A DNA stretch of 36,098 nt. It comes from Stentor coeruleus. Lineage: Eukaryota > Ciliophora > Heterotrichea > Heterotrichida > Stentoridae. Numbering within the stretch: the first letter of the stretch is position 1; the number at the start of each line of letters is the position of its first letter. The position numbers and the translations under genes were made by a program. Positions 1 through 8,571 of the stretch are shown in pieces. The stretch spans positions 1-36,098 of the forward strand of contig MPUH01000761.1 in NCBI GenBank assembly GCA_001970955.1, given 5' to 3'. Below the pieces are notes generated by a model that was not told where the DNA came from, did no database searches, and was given only the letters and a program-made list of their open reading frames with translations.

Positions 1-492
1 CTGGGTGTATTTAAATTGTTGAGAGACATCTTTAACTTCATAGCCGCATTGTATGCATTTAAAACTCCCATATCTAAGTTCAGGACGAACTTCTGTGCTT
101 TTGGTTACTGTGCCAGTTACTGAGAGAAGCTTACCTATACGTGAGGTTTTTAGATCGCGGATAGTTTCTTTTGCTGCTAGGCCAATAAAACCAATATGAA
201 CTTCTCTCTCTTTAGCATATTCTGGGAAGAGTTTAAACATATATTGTTGGGCTGCTCTTTCTATATAAGTGTCGTATTTGTAAAAATCAGAATAAATTGC
301 AAGGTAAAGGTCTTCGTAATCTGCTAAATGATGCATTTCAATGTATAGAGTAGTTTTTTCTGATATTACTAACTCTTGAGCTTTGGCGTAATAGTATTCT
401 TGGTTATTTAAACGGAACATTTCTAAGAACTCAAGGAATCGAGCTTGAACAGCTTGTCCTTCAGCTTCAATACTTGCTTCACCGCTTATCAT
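1..492 (-). CDS. MCM6: MCM6 replicative helicase subunit, N-terminal part (runs off left edge)
   Basis: MCM6 is one of six subunits of the MCM2-7 helicase that licenses and unwinds replication origins in the nucleus. The frame is open from an ATG at 492 down to base 1, giving 164 codons. It reads as the MCM N-terminal domain: a helical A subdomain (residues about 10-75), the stretch TSRIGKLLSVTGTV, then PELRYGSFKC and the CIQC half of the zinc-binding site, ending in QQFKYTQ. These match the human MCM6 order (SSRIG, HPELVSGTF, CLDC, QQFKYTQ), which separates it from MCM2-5 and MCM7. The frame stays open upstream of 492 but I see no other in-frame ATG, and the start fits the family. The rest of the zinc site and the AAA+ ATPase lie outside the window. 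It is divergent from the next gene. Confidence 0.9.
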   Translation of the reverse strand, partial: MISGEASIEAEGQAVQARFLEFLEMFRLNNQEYYYAKAQELVISEKTTLYIEMHHLADYEDLYLAIYSDFYKYDTYIERAAQQYMFKLFPEYAKEREVHIGFIGLAAKETIRDLKTSRIGKLLSVTGTVTKSTEVRPELRYGSFKCIQCGYEVKDVSQQFKYTQ

Positions 493-649
493 ACCGCGAA
501 ATAATAATGGTGACTAAACTTAGGCACTTTTTTTTGAGATGCTTTTTTGTGTGGTTTTTATGATTGGTTTTTAAGAAAACAAGTATTAGATTTGTTTATT
601 TAACTTTATGAAAGAGTTTAGTAAGTAGGTTGATTTTTCGATTAGGTTT

Positions 650-1591
650 TTGAAGAGCATTGACCCTAATGATCTTATACAAAGAATACAATCTGAAGAG
701 TCACGTAATGCTCTATATTCACCAGCTTTTAATCATCTTAGATCGTTTGGTGGATCACTGAAAACTTTGATTGACTCACCTTCTAGTGACGAAGGATCTG
801 ATGACCTTATGAGCTATCCGTCGGTACAAAAAGTATCACAAAGGATACTTGATATGGCTTCAATAACACTTAATGATAGTTATGTTCCTGCTCCACATGT
901 CCCATGCTTGGCTATTGCCCCTGTCAAAGCAAGTTTAAAAGCTCATAAACTACAACAACTACTAGTAGAAAAGTATCAAATTTACACACTAGATGTCCAA
1001 GTTGTAAATTTCAACGTCCAATACAGTACAGCTGCACTTTTGTGGTTTGGGCATATTGCCTATGCAAATTTGGTTTTTGAAAAAATCTGGACATTTAATA
1101 CTCGTGAAGAGGAGCTAAATGAAGTGAAATTTATGAAGTGGGTAGACTATAAGGTGTATTACCCAGAAACAAGTTTCTATGCAGTAATTCTTAGAGGTTT
1201 CAATAAGAAGTCTCGTTTAGAAGATATCAACAGAATACTACCAGTTCCAGCAAAAAGATGCGAGATTAGAATTATAAACAATATAGCCTGTGGGTTTTTT
1301 ATTATGAACTCTATACTAGATGTTTGCATCATCTGCAAAAAAATGAACAACTTTCGTGATTCCTCAGGTAATCTGATTAAAGCTCATGTCCATCCTTTCA
1401 CTCAAAAGAAATACTCGCAAGGTATGATGGAGACTTTAATAAGTGATTTGCCAAACACTTCAGTTCGTGAACAAAAAGAATCAGTTGATGTGTTCAAACT
1501 TTTAGACCAAGGAATGAAGACAGTATCTAAACCAGTTACAATTAACCCTCTTGAAAATTTGGTAAGAGCATCACGTCAGCATCAAAAGTAG
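650..1591 (+). CDS. Unrecognised protein, possibly with two divergent RRM-like folds; start unresolved
   Basis: I do not recognise this as a named gene. The frame codes for about 313 residues from 650, where the codon is TTG; there is no in-frame ATG between a stop at 626-628 and one at 808. The residues before that ATG look coding, with a Ser/Asp/Glu-rich patch near 43-52. Two segments could be divergent RRM folds: about 85-150 (PCLAIAPV, then a helix, then LLWFGHIAYANLVF) and about 175-250 (AVILRGF as RNP2-like, then NNIACGFFIM as RNP1-like, then GNLIKAHVHP). That fold call is inference from pattern only. An ATG at 608 would join in frame if bases 625-645 were removed, but that 21-nt stretch does not fit the intron consensus seen elsewhere here. 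Divergent from MCM6. Confidence 0.6.
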   Translation: MKSIDPNDLIQRIQSEESRNALYSPAFNHLRSFGGSLKTLIDSPSSDEGSDDLMSYPSVQKVSQRILDMASITLNDSYVPAPHVPCLAIAPVKASLKAHKLQQLLVEKYQIYTLDVQVVNFNVQYSTAALLWFGHIAYANLVFEKIWTFNTREEELNEVKFMKWVDYKVYYPETSFYAVILRGFNKKSRLEDINRILPVPAKRCEIRIINNIACGFFIMNSILDVCIICKKMNNFRDSSGNLIKAHVHPFTQKKYSQGMMETLISDLPNTSVREQKESVDVFKLLDQGMKTVSKPVTINPLENLVRASRQHQK

Positions 1592-2186
1592 GTTATTTTT
1601 AATTGTTTACTTAGACTTTCTTATATATGTTTGATTATATAAAATAAGTATATCGAGATGTTGTTGATAAAATATTAAATAAAGCTAGTTTTGTTATATT
1701 TTTAACTTAAAAACATAGGAAAATATAACTAAGTCTTAGTTAGTGAAGTAAATTATGGACAAAATCCTAAGCCCTAACCCCAAGACCTAATTTTTTATCT
1801 TTTTATCAATATCCAAAGTCCTAGGTTGATTGGCGAATATCACCCACAACCCACAAAATCAAGAAAAAAATCTTATCAACTACTCAAAACCCCAAAACAT
1901 AACAAATAGCTTATCTTAAAACCTATCCACTCAACATATTCATCACCAACTATCTTCAAAAACCTCAAATTTCCTCAAACCTCAAACAACAAACCCTCTC
2001 CAACCCTAACGACCTATGTTTTTCCATCACATGCCTCAACTAAAACTCCCTAAAACACACTCATTACTATAAATTCTATTCTAAAACCTTCAAATCCTAT
2101 CCAAAAATTTCCAAAAAACCTCATCTAAAAATTCCCATTTCCTCTCTCTTACCAAACTCATATATCCTATCTCATAATAAAATTTA
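1592..2186. other. Intergenic region upstream of the histone deacetylase
   Basis: No coding frame or RNA gene is recognised. The first part is G/T/A-rich. From about 1770 to 2186 the plus strand becomes strongly C/A-rich with very few G, the pattern seen before other genes in this window on their sense strand. It probably holds the 3' end of the upstream gene and the promoter and 5' UTR of the deacetylase; no defined motif could be assigned. Confidence 0.5.
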
Positions 2187-3419
2187 ATGAAGGTATTATA
2201 TTACTATGACGACGATGTGGGGAATTACTTTTACGGTGCTGGTCACCCAATGAAACCCCATAGAATCCGAATGACCCATGCCCTTTTAGACTCATATAAA
2301 ATTCTTGATCATCTTGAAGTTGTTGATAGCAACGTACCAACACTAAACATAGAAGATCATCTTATAAAATATCATACCGAAGATTATATAGACTTTCTCA
2401 AAACTGTAACCCCAGATAATCTTAATGATTATTTAGATCTGTTTGTAGGTTTTAATATGGGTGAAGATTGCCCTGTATTTGAAGGATTATGGGATTTCTG
2501 TAAAATCTCAACAACAGGTAGTGTTTTAGGTGCTACAGCTATATGTGAAGGGCGTAATAATATTGCTATTAATTGGGCTGGAGGGTTACATCATGCTAAA
2601 GAACAGGAAGCTTCAGGTTTTTGTTATACAAATGATTGTGTTATGGGGATATTAGAACTTTTAAAATTTTATCAGAGAGTTTTGTATGTGGATATTGATA
2701 TTCATCATGGTGATGGTGTTGAAGAAGCATTTTATACAAGTAATAGGGTGCTTACTTGTTCATTTCATAAATTTGGTAATTATTTTCCAGATACGGGATA
2801 CTTTTCTGATATTGGGTATGGAGCTGGGAATGGATATTGTGTGAATTTCCCATTGTCTGAAGGAATGGATGATGAAAGCTATGAGACAATTTTCAAACCT
2901 GTGATTACTAGTATTATGGAAACTTATAGGCCGGAAGCAGTGGTTATGCAATGTGGAGGGGATTCTTTGTCAGGAGATAGACTTGGATGTTTTAATTTGT
3001 CGACAAGAGGTCATGGAGAATGTGTTAAATTTGTCAAGAGTTTTAATATTCCTATGCTGGTACTTGGTGGAGGAGGATATACTATAAGAAATGTTTCAAG
3101 GTGTTGGGCTTATGAGACTTCAGTTTTATGTGGATTAGAAGTTGATGCTAAAATCCCTGAATGGGATGATTATATTGGATATTATGCCCCTGAATACACA
3201 TTGTTTCCATCAATTAGTAATATGGAAAACCAGAACACAAAAGAGTATCTTAGAAGCAGTCTTGAAACACTTATTAATCAATTAAGAGAAAAAGTTATTC
3301 CAGTTTCAACTGATATTTCTAACTATAAAGAAGTAAACCTTTATAATACGCCAAATAGGTTGTATTCTACAGATAATATGAGAGCTTTTAAAGAGGAACA
3401 GGAAGATATGCAGGAATAA
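2187..3419 (+). CDS. Class I (RPD3/HDAC1-type) histone deacetylase
   Basis: Zinc-dependent lysine deacetylase of the RPD3/HDAC1-2-3 class, expected to remove acetyl groups from histone tails within nuclear corepressor complexes. The 410-residue protein is almost entirely catalytic domain. Visible family signatures are [13 protein letters not shown] near residue 20, the catalytic pair H135-H136 in [16 protein letters not shown], zinc ligands D171 and H173 in [16 protein letters not shown], the third ligand D259 in [16 protein letters not shown], and the transition-state tyrosine Y298 in [15 protein letters not shown]. All catalytic positions are intact. CGGD replaces the commoner CGAD or CGSD, a minor change. 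The tail after about residue 370 is short and lacks the long Lys/Glu-rich tail of animal HDAC1/2. No intron is needed. Specific paralogue assignment is not possible from this copy alone. Confidence 0.95.
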   Translation: MKVLYYYDDDVGNYFYGAGHPMKPHRIRMTHALLDSYKILDHLEVVDSNVPTLNIEDHLIKYHTEDYIDFLKTVTPDNLNDYLDLFVGFNMGEDCPVFEGLWDFCKISTTGSVLGATAICEGRNNIAINWAGGLHHAKEQEASGFCYTNDCVMGILELLKFYQRVLYVDIDIHHGDGVEEAFYTSNRVLTCSFHKFGNYFPDTGYFSDIGYGAGNGYCVNFPLSEGMDDESYETIFKPVITSIMETYRPEAVVMQCGGDSLSGDRLGCFNLSTRGHGECVKFVKSFNIPMLVLGGGGYTIRNVSRCWAYETSVLCGLEVDAKIPEWDDYIGYYAPEYTLFPSISNMENQNTKEYLRSSLETLINQLREKVIPVSTDISNYKEVNLYNTPNRLYSTDNMRAFKEEQEDMQE

Positions 3420-4359
3420 TTACATTTAATAGAGGAATAGATATTAGGAGATTTTAAGATGGATTTTTGGAATGGGATTTTATTTTATGGGTATTTTAAG
3501 ATTGAGATGATAAATTGAGGATTTTAAAAGAGGTAAGATTATAAAGTGTATATATTAAGTGATTAGATGGATTTTATTATAAGGATAGATTGTAAGATTT
3601 TTTTTTGGATTTGATTCATTTAGGACTTGTTTAAATATGGAATAGTTTATTTTGTATTTTGGCTAGACACATATCTTATTTTAATGATTATTATTTTTGA
3701 GGTTTATTTTTTTTTTTGAGCTTTGATTGTATTTTTGCATTGACAGTTTTTAAATATGTGGTGAAAAATAAATTGTCTTTAATATTAGTTATAAAGAAAA
3801 AACTGCTTAAATTAAAAATACTTCAAAGTGTCAAAATAATCAAATAAAAATGATTATTGGTAATTTATTCTAAGTTTTTTAACCATAAAACTTCATAAAT
3901 AGTGGCTTTATATATTTACTTTTAAAGCAAATAAACATAAACTAATTTCTAATACTATTGTTTATTAAAGACTTTCTAATGCCGAATCCAATAATATTAA
4001 AAAAAATACTAATAAATTCAGCAACTACTAAAAAATAATATTTAAGCTCCAAATCAATATCGTCTCTATTAAATCCACGAATCCTAATTTTAATTTTTTT
4101 TTTTAATTTTTACATTTTACTAACTCCCTGCAAGCCAACTAATACTCAATTTTTTTATCCTTAAAACTTCCATTCAAAAATCAGCATCTCAACTTTAATA
4201 TTATATAAAATCATTCTTGCATCCATGCTAATTATTTTATAATCATATACTAATACAATAATAGTCATAGCTGTAAAATAAAATAAAAACATATATCAAA
4301 TCCCCAACTTAAAAACATGAATAAAAATCATGATTTCCAAGAAACAATATACCCATCTC
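3420..4359. other. Intergenic region between deacetylase and DYRK-type kinase
   Basis: Nothing coding is recognised. Bases 3420-3780 are G/T/A-rich and nearly free of C, as in other 3' flanks here. From about 3880 the plus strand shifts to C/A-rich sequence before the kinase gene. Several homopolymer T runs occur. No tRNA-like or conserved structure is visible by eye. Confidence 0.5.
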
Positions 4360-4541
4360 AAAGATAATATCTTCAAGTTTAATTGGCGAATTTAATAAAT
4401 GCTTAAAACCAGAATGGAAGATTTAAGAAATAATGCGATNAAATTATGACTTATACAGCAAAAAGATAATATCTTCAAGTTTAATTGGCGAATTTAATAA
4501 ATGCTTAAAACCAGAATGGAAGATTTAAGAAATAATGCGAT
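4360..4541. repeat. 80-bp direct duplication around a single N (probable contig-join artefact)
   Basis: Bases 4360-4439 and 4462-4541 appear identical with a 102-bp offset. They are separated by one N at 4440 and 21 bases (4441-4461). The duplicated block contains the start region of the downstream kinase, so the ATG occurs at both 4399 and 4501. A single N exactly at the end of the first copy is the signature of two contig ends abutted without merging their overlap. The bases just upstream of the two copies differ, so two alleles or alternative macronuclear forms may be involved. Confidence 0.85.
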
Positions 4542-5682
4542 CATCTTAAAAAGAACTCAAAAAATCATGCACCGTAAGACTCTATCTGAAGTTTTAAGAG
4601 ATTCAACAGTAGTATTTGGAAGTCCCCAAAAGAAAAAACAAATAATAAACGAGTTAGTGACCCCAAAGCGTAGAAATTCTAAAATAAGCGATACAGGTTT
4701 AAATTCAACCTACGACAAAGGGCTTATCAAGACTAGATCAAGACATGACATTTCCAACAAATCCACGATATGCCCATTTATCATCAAAACCCAAATAAGA
4801 GATAATCTTATCGGTGAAATATTCCTAAATCGCTTCGAAATACTAGAAAAAATAGCTGATGGTGGATTTTGCACTGTATTCAAAGTCCATGATTTAACTA
4901 CTAAAAAGTATTTTGCGCTAAAATACTTAAAAGGGACTTCTCTTGCTACAAAATCTGGGGACAATGAAGTGTTTTTTCTTAAAAAACTCAGTAAATCTGA
5001 CTATTTCCCTGATTTACTTTGCAGTTTTTTTTATAATAAACATATGTGCCTTGTTATTGAATTTTTAGGTCCTAGTTTATATCAACTACTTGAAAGAACT
5101 GATTTTATTGGCTTATCATTATATAATATTTGGATTATAACAAAACAATTATTACAAGCACTTTATACACTTGAGGTTGAGAATGTGGTTCATGGAGATT
5201 TAAAACCTGAAAATGTTTTTATGATTGATTTGAAAAATTATTTGATAAAACTTGGGGATTTAGGGTGTAGTTTTGAAGATGGAAAGGATTTTCAAGGATA
5301 TTTGCAAAGTAGGTATTATAGAGCCCCAGAAGTTCTTTTTGGGTTGAAATGCGATAAAAGTATTGACATGTGGTCTTTAGGATGTCTTTGTGCTGAGTTA
5401 TTTTTAGGTTATCCTCTTCTCCAAGGTAGTGACTCAACTCATCAACTAATAAAAATATTTGAACTCTTAGGCCCACCTGATGAAAACTACCTATCCCAAG
5501 TCCCACCCAATCTTCGTCAACTATCTTTACAAACCCGTAAAGTTAAAAGCTTATCAATAACCCTTCATGGAACCTCAGATTCCTTCATCAATTTCATATC
5601 CTCATGTCTTCAATACACAAATCGCTTAACCCCAGAAACCGGTTTACAACATCAATTTATCACCCAATTCACAACATTATAA
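4501..5682 (+). CDS. DYRK-family dual-specificity protein kinase
   Basis: Ser/Thr kinase of the DYRK/HIPK/PRP4 branch of the CMGC group, 393 residues. The N-terminal ~110 residues are basic and carry no recognised domain. The kinase domain runs from about residue 112 (FEILEKIADGGFCTVF) to near the C terminus. K141 in ALKYLK is the ATP-binding lysine. The catalytic loop is HGDLKPEN with D233, and the metal-binding motif is GDLGCSF with D253, DLG replacing DFG. The activation segment YLQSRYYRAPEV places Y267 at the tyrosine that DYRKs autophosphorylate during translation. SIDMWSLGC and a degenerate final helix motif follow. The 5' end borders the N and duplication at 4360-4541, so the upstream sequence is uncertain, although the ATG lies inside both copies. 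It converges on the unknown gene at 5722. DYRK rather than HIPK or PRP4 is likely but not proven. Confidence 0.88.
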   Translation: MLKTRMEDLRNNAIILKRTQKIMHRKTLSEVLRDSTVVFGSPQKKKQIINELVTPKRRNSKISDTGLNSTYDKGLIKTRSRHDISNKSTICPFIIKTQIRDNLIGEIFLNRFEILEKIADGGFCTVFKVHDLTTKKYFALKYLKGTSLATKSGDNEVFFLKKLSKSDYFPDLLCSFFYNKHMCLVIEFLGPSLYQLLERTDFIGLSLYNIWIITKQLLQALYTLEVENVVHGDLKPENVFMIDLKNYLIKLGDLGCSFEDGKDFQGYLQSRYYRAPEVLFGLKCDKSIDMWSLGCLCAELFLGYPLLQGSDSTHQLIKIFELLGPPDENYLSQVPPNLRQLSLQTRKVKSLSITLHGTSDSFINFISSCLQYTNRLTPETGLQHQFITQFTTL

Positions 5683-5721
5683 CCTTAAATCCTCAACATT
5701 TAATAAAAAATACAACTAAAA

Positions 5722-6210
5722 CTAAAAATCTTCATTTATACATACCACAACTTTATACCTAAACTCCTCATCATCATTATAACAAAAACTTGCTAATTGA
5801 TTTCTATGAACTTGTAAGCATTGTTGAGATCTCCAAATTTTATTATCTTTAAAATTTTCTATAAATCCAGAAAACTCTATTTTTGATTCATCATTTTGTA
5901 AACTTAGAGTATAAAAAAGCCCTTGAGCTTTATAACTTTTTATAGCAATACGGAAGATATTGGTTGATTCATCAAAATATTCTAGGAATAATATTGGGTA
6001 ATTATCATTGTTGTATATAAAAGTTAAGATAATAAAACGATATCCTGTTACGCTAAGGTCTAAGACAAGTTCTAAGGCAATTTTGTTATGTGGGCATGTT
6101 GAATAAGATAGGGTGTTATGGGATGATAATAAATGAGGGATGATATCAATATCTAAGCCGGACCATGAGCATTCAATATTTGTAATATCTTTATAATAGC
6201 ATGTAAGCAT
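5722..6210 (-). CDS. Hypothetical protein, 162 residues
   Basis: I do not recognise a family. The frame starts at an ATG at 6210 and ends in TAG. The protein has alternating hydrophobic and polar residues suggesting a mostly beta fold in the middle, for example YRFIILTFIYNN, YPILFLEYFDES and FRIAIKSYKAQGLFY, and it ends in an acidic/beta segment (EEFRYKVVVCINEDF). There is no signal peptide, transmembrane helix or catalytic motif I can name. It is convergent with the DYRK-type kinase, with about 40 bp between stops, and divergent from the dsRBD gene with 117 bp between starts. Its length, balanced composition and lack of another gene on the opposite strand support a real gene, but no homologue is claimed. 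Confidence 0.6.
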   Translation of the reverse strand: MLTCYYKDITNIECSWSGLDIDIIPHLLSSHNTLSYSTCPHNKIALELVLDLSVTGYRFIILTFIYNNDNYPILFLEYFDESTNIFRIAIKSYKAQGLFYTLSLQNDESKIEFSGFIENFKDNKIWRSQQCLQVHRNQLASFCYNDDEEFRYKVVVCINEDF

Positions 6211-6327
6211 ATAGTGAATTATAATGATTATTAAATATAAGTTTTTTTGGTTTTAAAAGATTATATGATTTTGTTTTGTTGATTAGATTAGGAGTTATTA
6301 GGATATGAAGAATTTATATTCAAAAAA

Positions 6328-7271
6328 ATGTCTGCCGCGGTATATTTGAAGCAAAGCATATATCAACTTTCTAGCTCAGACCTAGTCAAGACCTTGTCAA
6401 AATACTATTCTTCGAGCTCTCATACCTTTTCTGCATCAACTACTCAGAAGGCTTATAAATGTTTTGAATGTTGTATAATGGTGGATAATTCAAAGTATTG
6501 TGCTGGTTTTGGTAGAAATGAAGAAGAGGCAACACTAAATGCAGGACGTATAGCACTTGAAAGCATTGTAGACTCAGGGGATATGGTTGGTTTAAAAAAA
6601 ATAATGGAAAACGATAGCCAAGTTTCAGAACTAGAAAAATTCTTAACCAAACTTGAAGCTCGAGACTACATCGGATCATTTACTAAAGAAAAACTTGATT
6701 ATGATGACTTAGCAAAAATGAATTTAGAAAGTTTAAGACTTTTTGTCCCAATAGGTCTAGCATCAAAAATACATAGTCAATTCCATCCGAGTAATAATGA
6801 AGTTTTTGAACTTAGAGAAATTAATGAAGTATAGAATATATAGAGAAATTACAAGGGTTATTGAGTATAAAATCCCCACCAAAATATCTTATGTGTCCGA
6901 TAAGTCATGAAATGTTTGAAGATCCAGTTTGTACATCAGATGGACATACTTATGAAAAAAAAGCTATTGAAGCTTGGTTACATAATCATAGTACTTCACC
7001 TGTTACAGGATTACCTTTAGCTGATAAATGTTTAAGACCGAATTTTGCTTTGAGGATGGCTTTACAGAGTTATAAAGATATGCTTGATTGTCTTAATATT
7101 AAACCTATGCCTGTACTTGTGAGTAATCCACTTAGGGATTTGTATAAGATGGCTTATGGGCATCAGTTTGGAGTACCATTTGCTGATGTGACAAATGAAA
7201 AGATGGAGATGTTTAGGATTAATGCTGAGAATGCATTAAATAGCAGTTCGATTAGTATTAAATATTGTTAA
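6328..7271 (+). CDS. dsRBD-SAM-U-box protein (probable E3 ligase); joining at 6829-6845 uncertain
   Basis: Probably one gene in two exons, about 308 residues. The first part (6328-6828) has a dsRNA-binding-like domain at about residues 8-82, clearest in its second half (KAYKCFECCI, then YCAGFGRNEEEATLNAGRIAL), followed by a SAM domain at about 98-155. The second part (from 6846) is a U-box: PPKYLMCPISHEMFEDPV, SDGHTYEKKAIEAWL, then SPVTGLPL, the fold that recruits E2 enzymes for ubiquitin transfer. The U-box frame has no ATG before its core, so it needs an upstream exon. Removing a canonical 15-nt intron (6829-6843) gives an early TGA; removing 17 nt (6829-6845) keeps the frame open. Either an atypical intron, an indel, or two separate genes is possible. 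The order dsRNA binding, SAM, U-box is not a standard arrangement I know. Confidence 0.6.
6829..6845 (+). other. Candidate atypical intron (17 nt, containing a canonical 15-mer)
   Basis: The sequence gtatagaatatatagag lies between the SAM and U-box frames. Its first 15 bases match the intron consensus of this window (GTA start, A at position 10, TAG end), but only a 17-nt removal keeps the U-box in frame. It is supported by reading-frame logic only. Confidence 0.4.
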
Positions 7272-7554
7272 GGTTAATTATAATTTATGATGTAGATTTA
7301 GATTTTATAAGATGTGGATGGAGTTAATTAGGTGTTAGGGTGTAGAAGATTTAAGAAGGATATTAAGGTTTTGTTTTTATGATATTACAACTTAAAATCC
7401 ATTGTATAATTAAGAAATTACTTTGAGGATATATTTCTGAAAGAGTTTTATTAGTAAAGTTGAAGATATTACGATTATAGTGTATATATTATAAGTAAAT
7501 TACATATACTACAAAAATAAAAACTCAGTTTTGGTGTTATAAGATGATATAAAT

Positions 7555-8571
7555 ATGAAAAGAACATTAAGACCTCTTGATGTTATGTCAGCTAGAGAAA
7601 GAGAACAGATGTACAGTCGCACTCACTCAGAAGTTCATTCCTACCAATTCGAAAGCCAGACAATCCGCCTACTCAAAAAAGAAAAAAAAGAACGGGCAAT
7701 CTCCCAAGAGTTAGCAAACAAACTTGTCCTATACAAAGAAAAATCTTTTGAACTCGAAGAGAAATACAGACAAATGGCTTTCCGTCAAGAGCAAATCAAA
7801 CAAAACATCGAAAGTAAAAAAAATTCCATCCAAAACTACGACAACAAAGCCAAACACGAACTTGATAAACTAAAAAAAGAAGAAGAGCTCATTAAAGTCA
7901 AAGAAGAAGATATCAAAAAGAAAAAAGCAGATAAATCCCAAATAACCGAACAGCTTCAAGAAATTGAAAAAAAAATCGACGAGTATAGTAAATATAAAAA
8001 ACTTTTAGAAGATGTTGTAAACTCAACTGAAGACTATGAAGATATTCCACAATTAATGAGTCGATATTGGACATTAAAAAAAAGTGTAGAAGATTTGAAT
8101 TTTAAATGCAGGAAAATCGAAGAAGATCAAGAAAAAGAAAAACAGCGACATTTGTCAACATGTAAAAATTTAAAAGAAAGTATTGCTATGAATACAAGTT
8201 ATTTACATAATTTGGAAAATGAAGTTGAGGAACTAAATACGAAAATTTCGATTTTACAAGCGAATCAGGAGGAATCGAGAAGGAATGAGATTATGTATAA
8301 GGGTATGACTGGGAAAATAGCTTTATCGATAAAAAATATTTATTCAAGTGTTGTTAAGCATAAGATTTCTGAGGATGATAAGGATTCGAATTCGTTGTTA
8401 CTTGAGATGCTAGAAAAAATCAAACATAGGTATGAGGATCTTAAAGCAATTACAGCTTCGATACAAGAAGAACCTGTGGTAGTTAAGAAACAGGAGGTAC
8501 CACAGACTGAAACTTTTGACACGGATAAGAATCCGAACCCACAACCGTCAAGAAATACGGATAAGGTTTAG
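7555..8571 (+). CDS. CFAP73/CCDC42-like axonemal coiled-coil protein (DUF4200)
   Basis: A 338-residue coiled-coil protein. Residues about 35-240 are dense in Lys/Glu heptads. In the middle sits the DUF4200 landmark EYSKYKKLLEDVV followed by YEDIPQLMSRYWTLKKSVEDL, matching the order Y..YL..V, then RY.TL, known from CCDC42, CFAP73 (Chlamydomonas FAP73/MIA2) and relatives. CFAP73 works with CFAP100 in the MIA complex that tethers and regulates the I1 inner dynein arm of motile cilia. The length is close to the animal proteins (roughly 300-320 residues). The C-terminal ~40 residues are low-complexity and probably disordered. No intron is needed. Placement within CFAP73 versus CCDC42 versus CFAP100 cannot be settled by eye; membership of the DUF4200 group is fairly secure. 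Confidence 0.75.
   Translation: MKRTLRPLDVMSAREREQMYSRTHSEVHSYQFESQTIRLLKKEKKERAISQELANKLVLYKEKSFELEEKYRQMAFRQEQIKQNIESKKNSIQNYDNKAKHELDKLKKEEELIKVKEEDIKKKKADKSQITEQLQEIEKKIDEYSKYKKLLEDVVNSTEDYEDIPQLMSRYWTLKKSVEDLNFKCRKIEEDQEKEKQRHLSTCKNLKESIAMNTSYLHNLENEVEELNTKISILQANQEESRRNEIMYKGMTGKIALSIKNIYSSVVKHKISEDDKDSNSLLLEMLEKIKHRYEDLKAITASIQEEPVVVKKQEVPQTETFDTDKNPNPQPSRNTDKV

Noticed and set aside
1765-1790. ccctaacccc resembling a ciliate telomere repeat
   Set aside because: Only one unit occurs, within C/A-rich intergenic sequence; there is no array.
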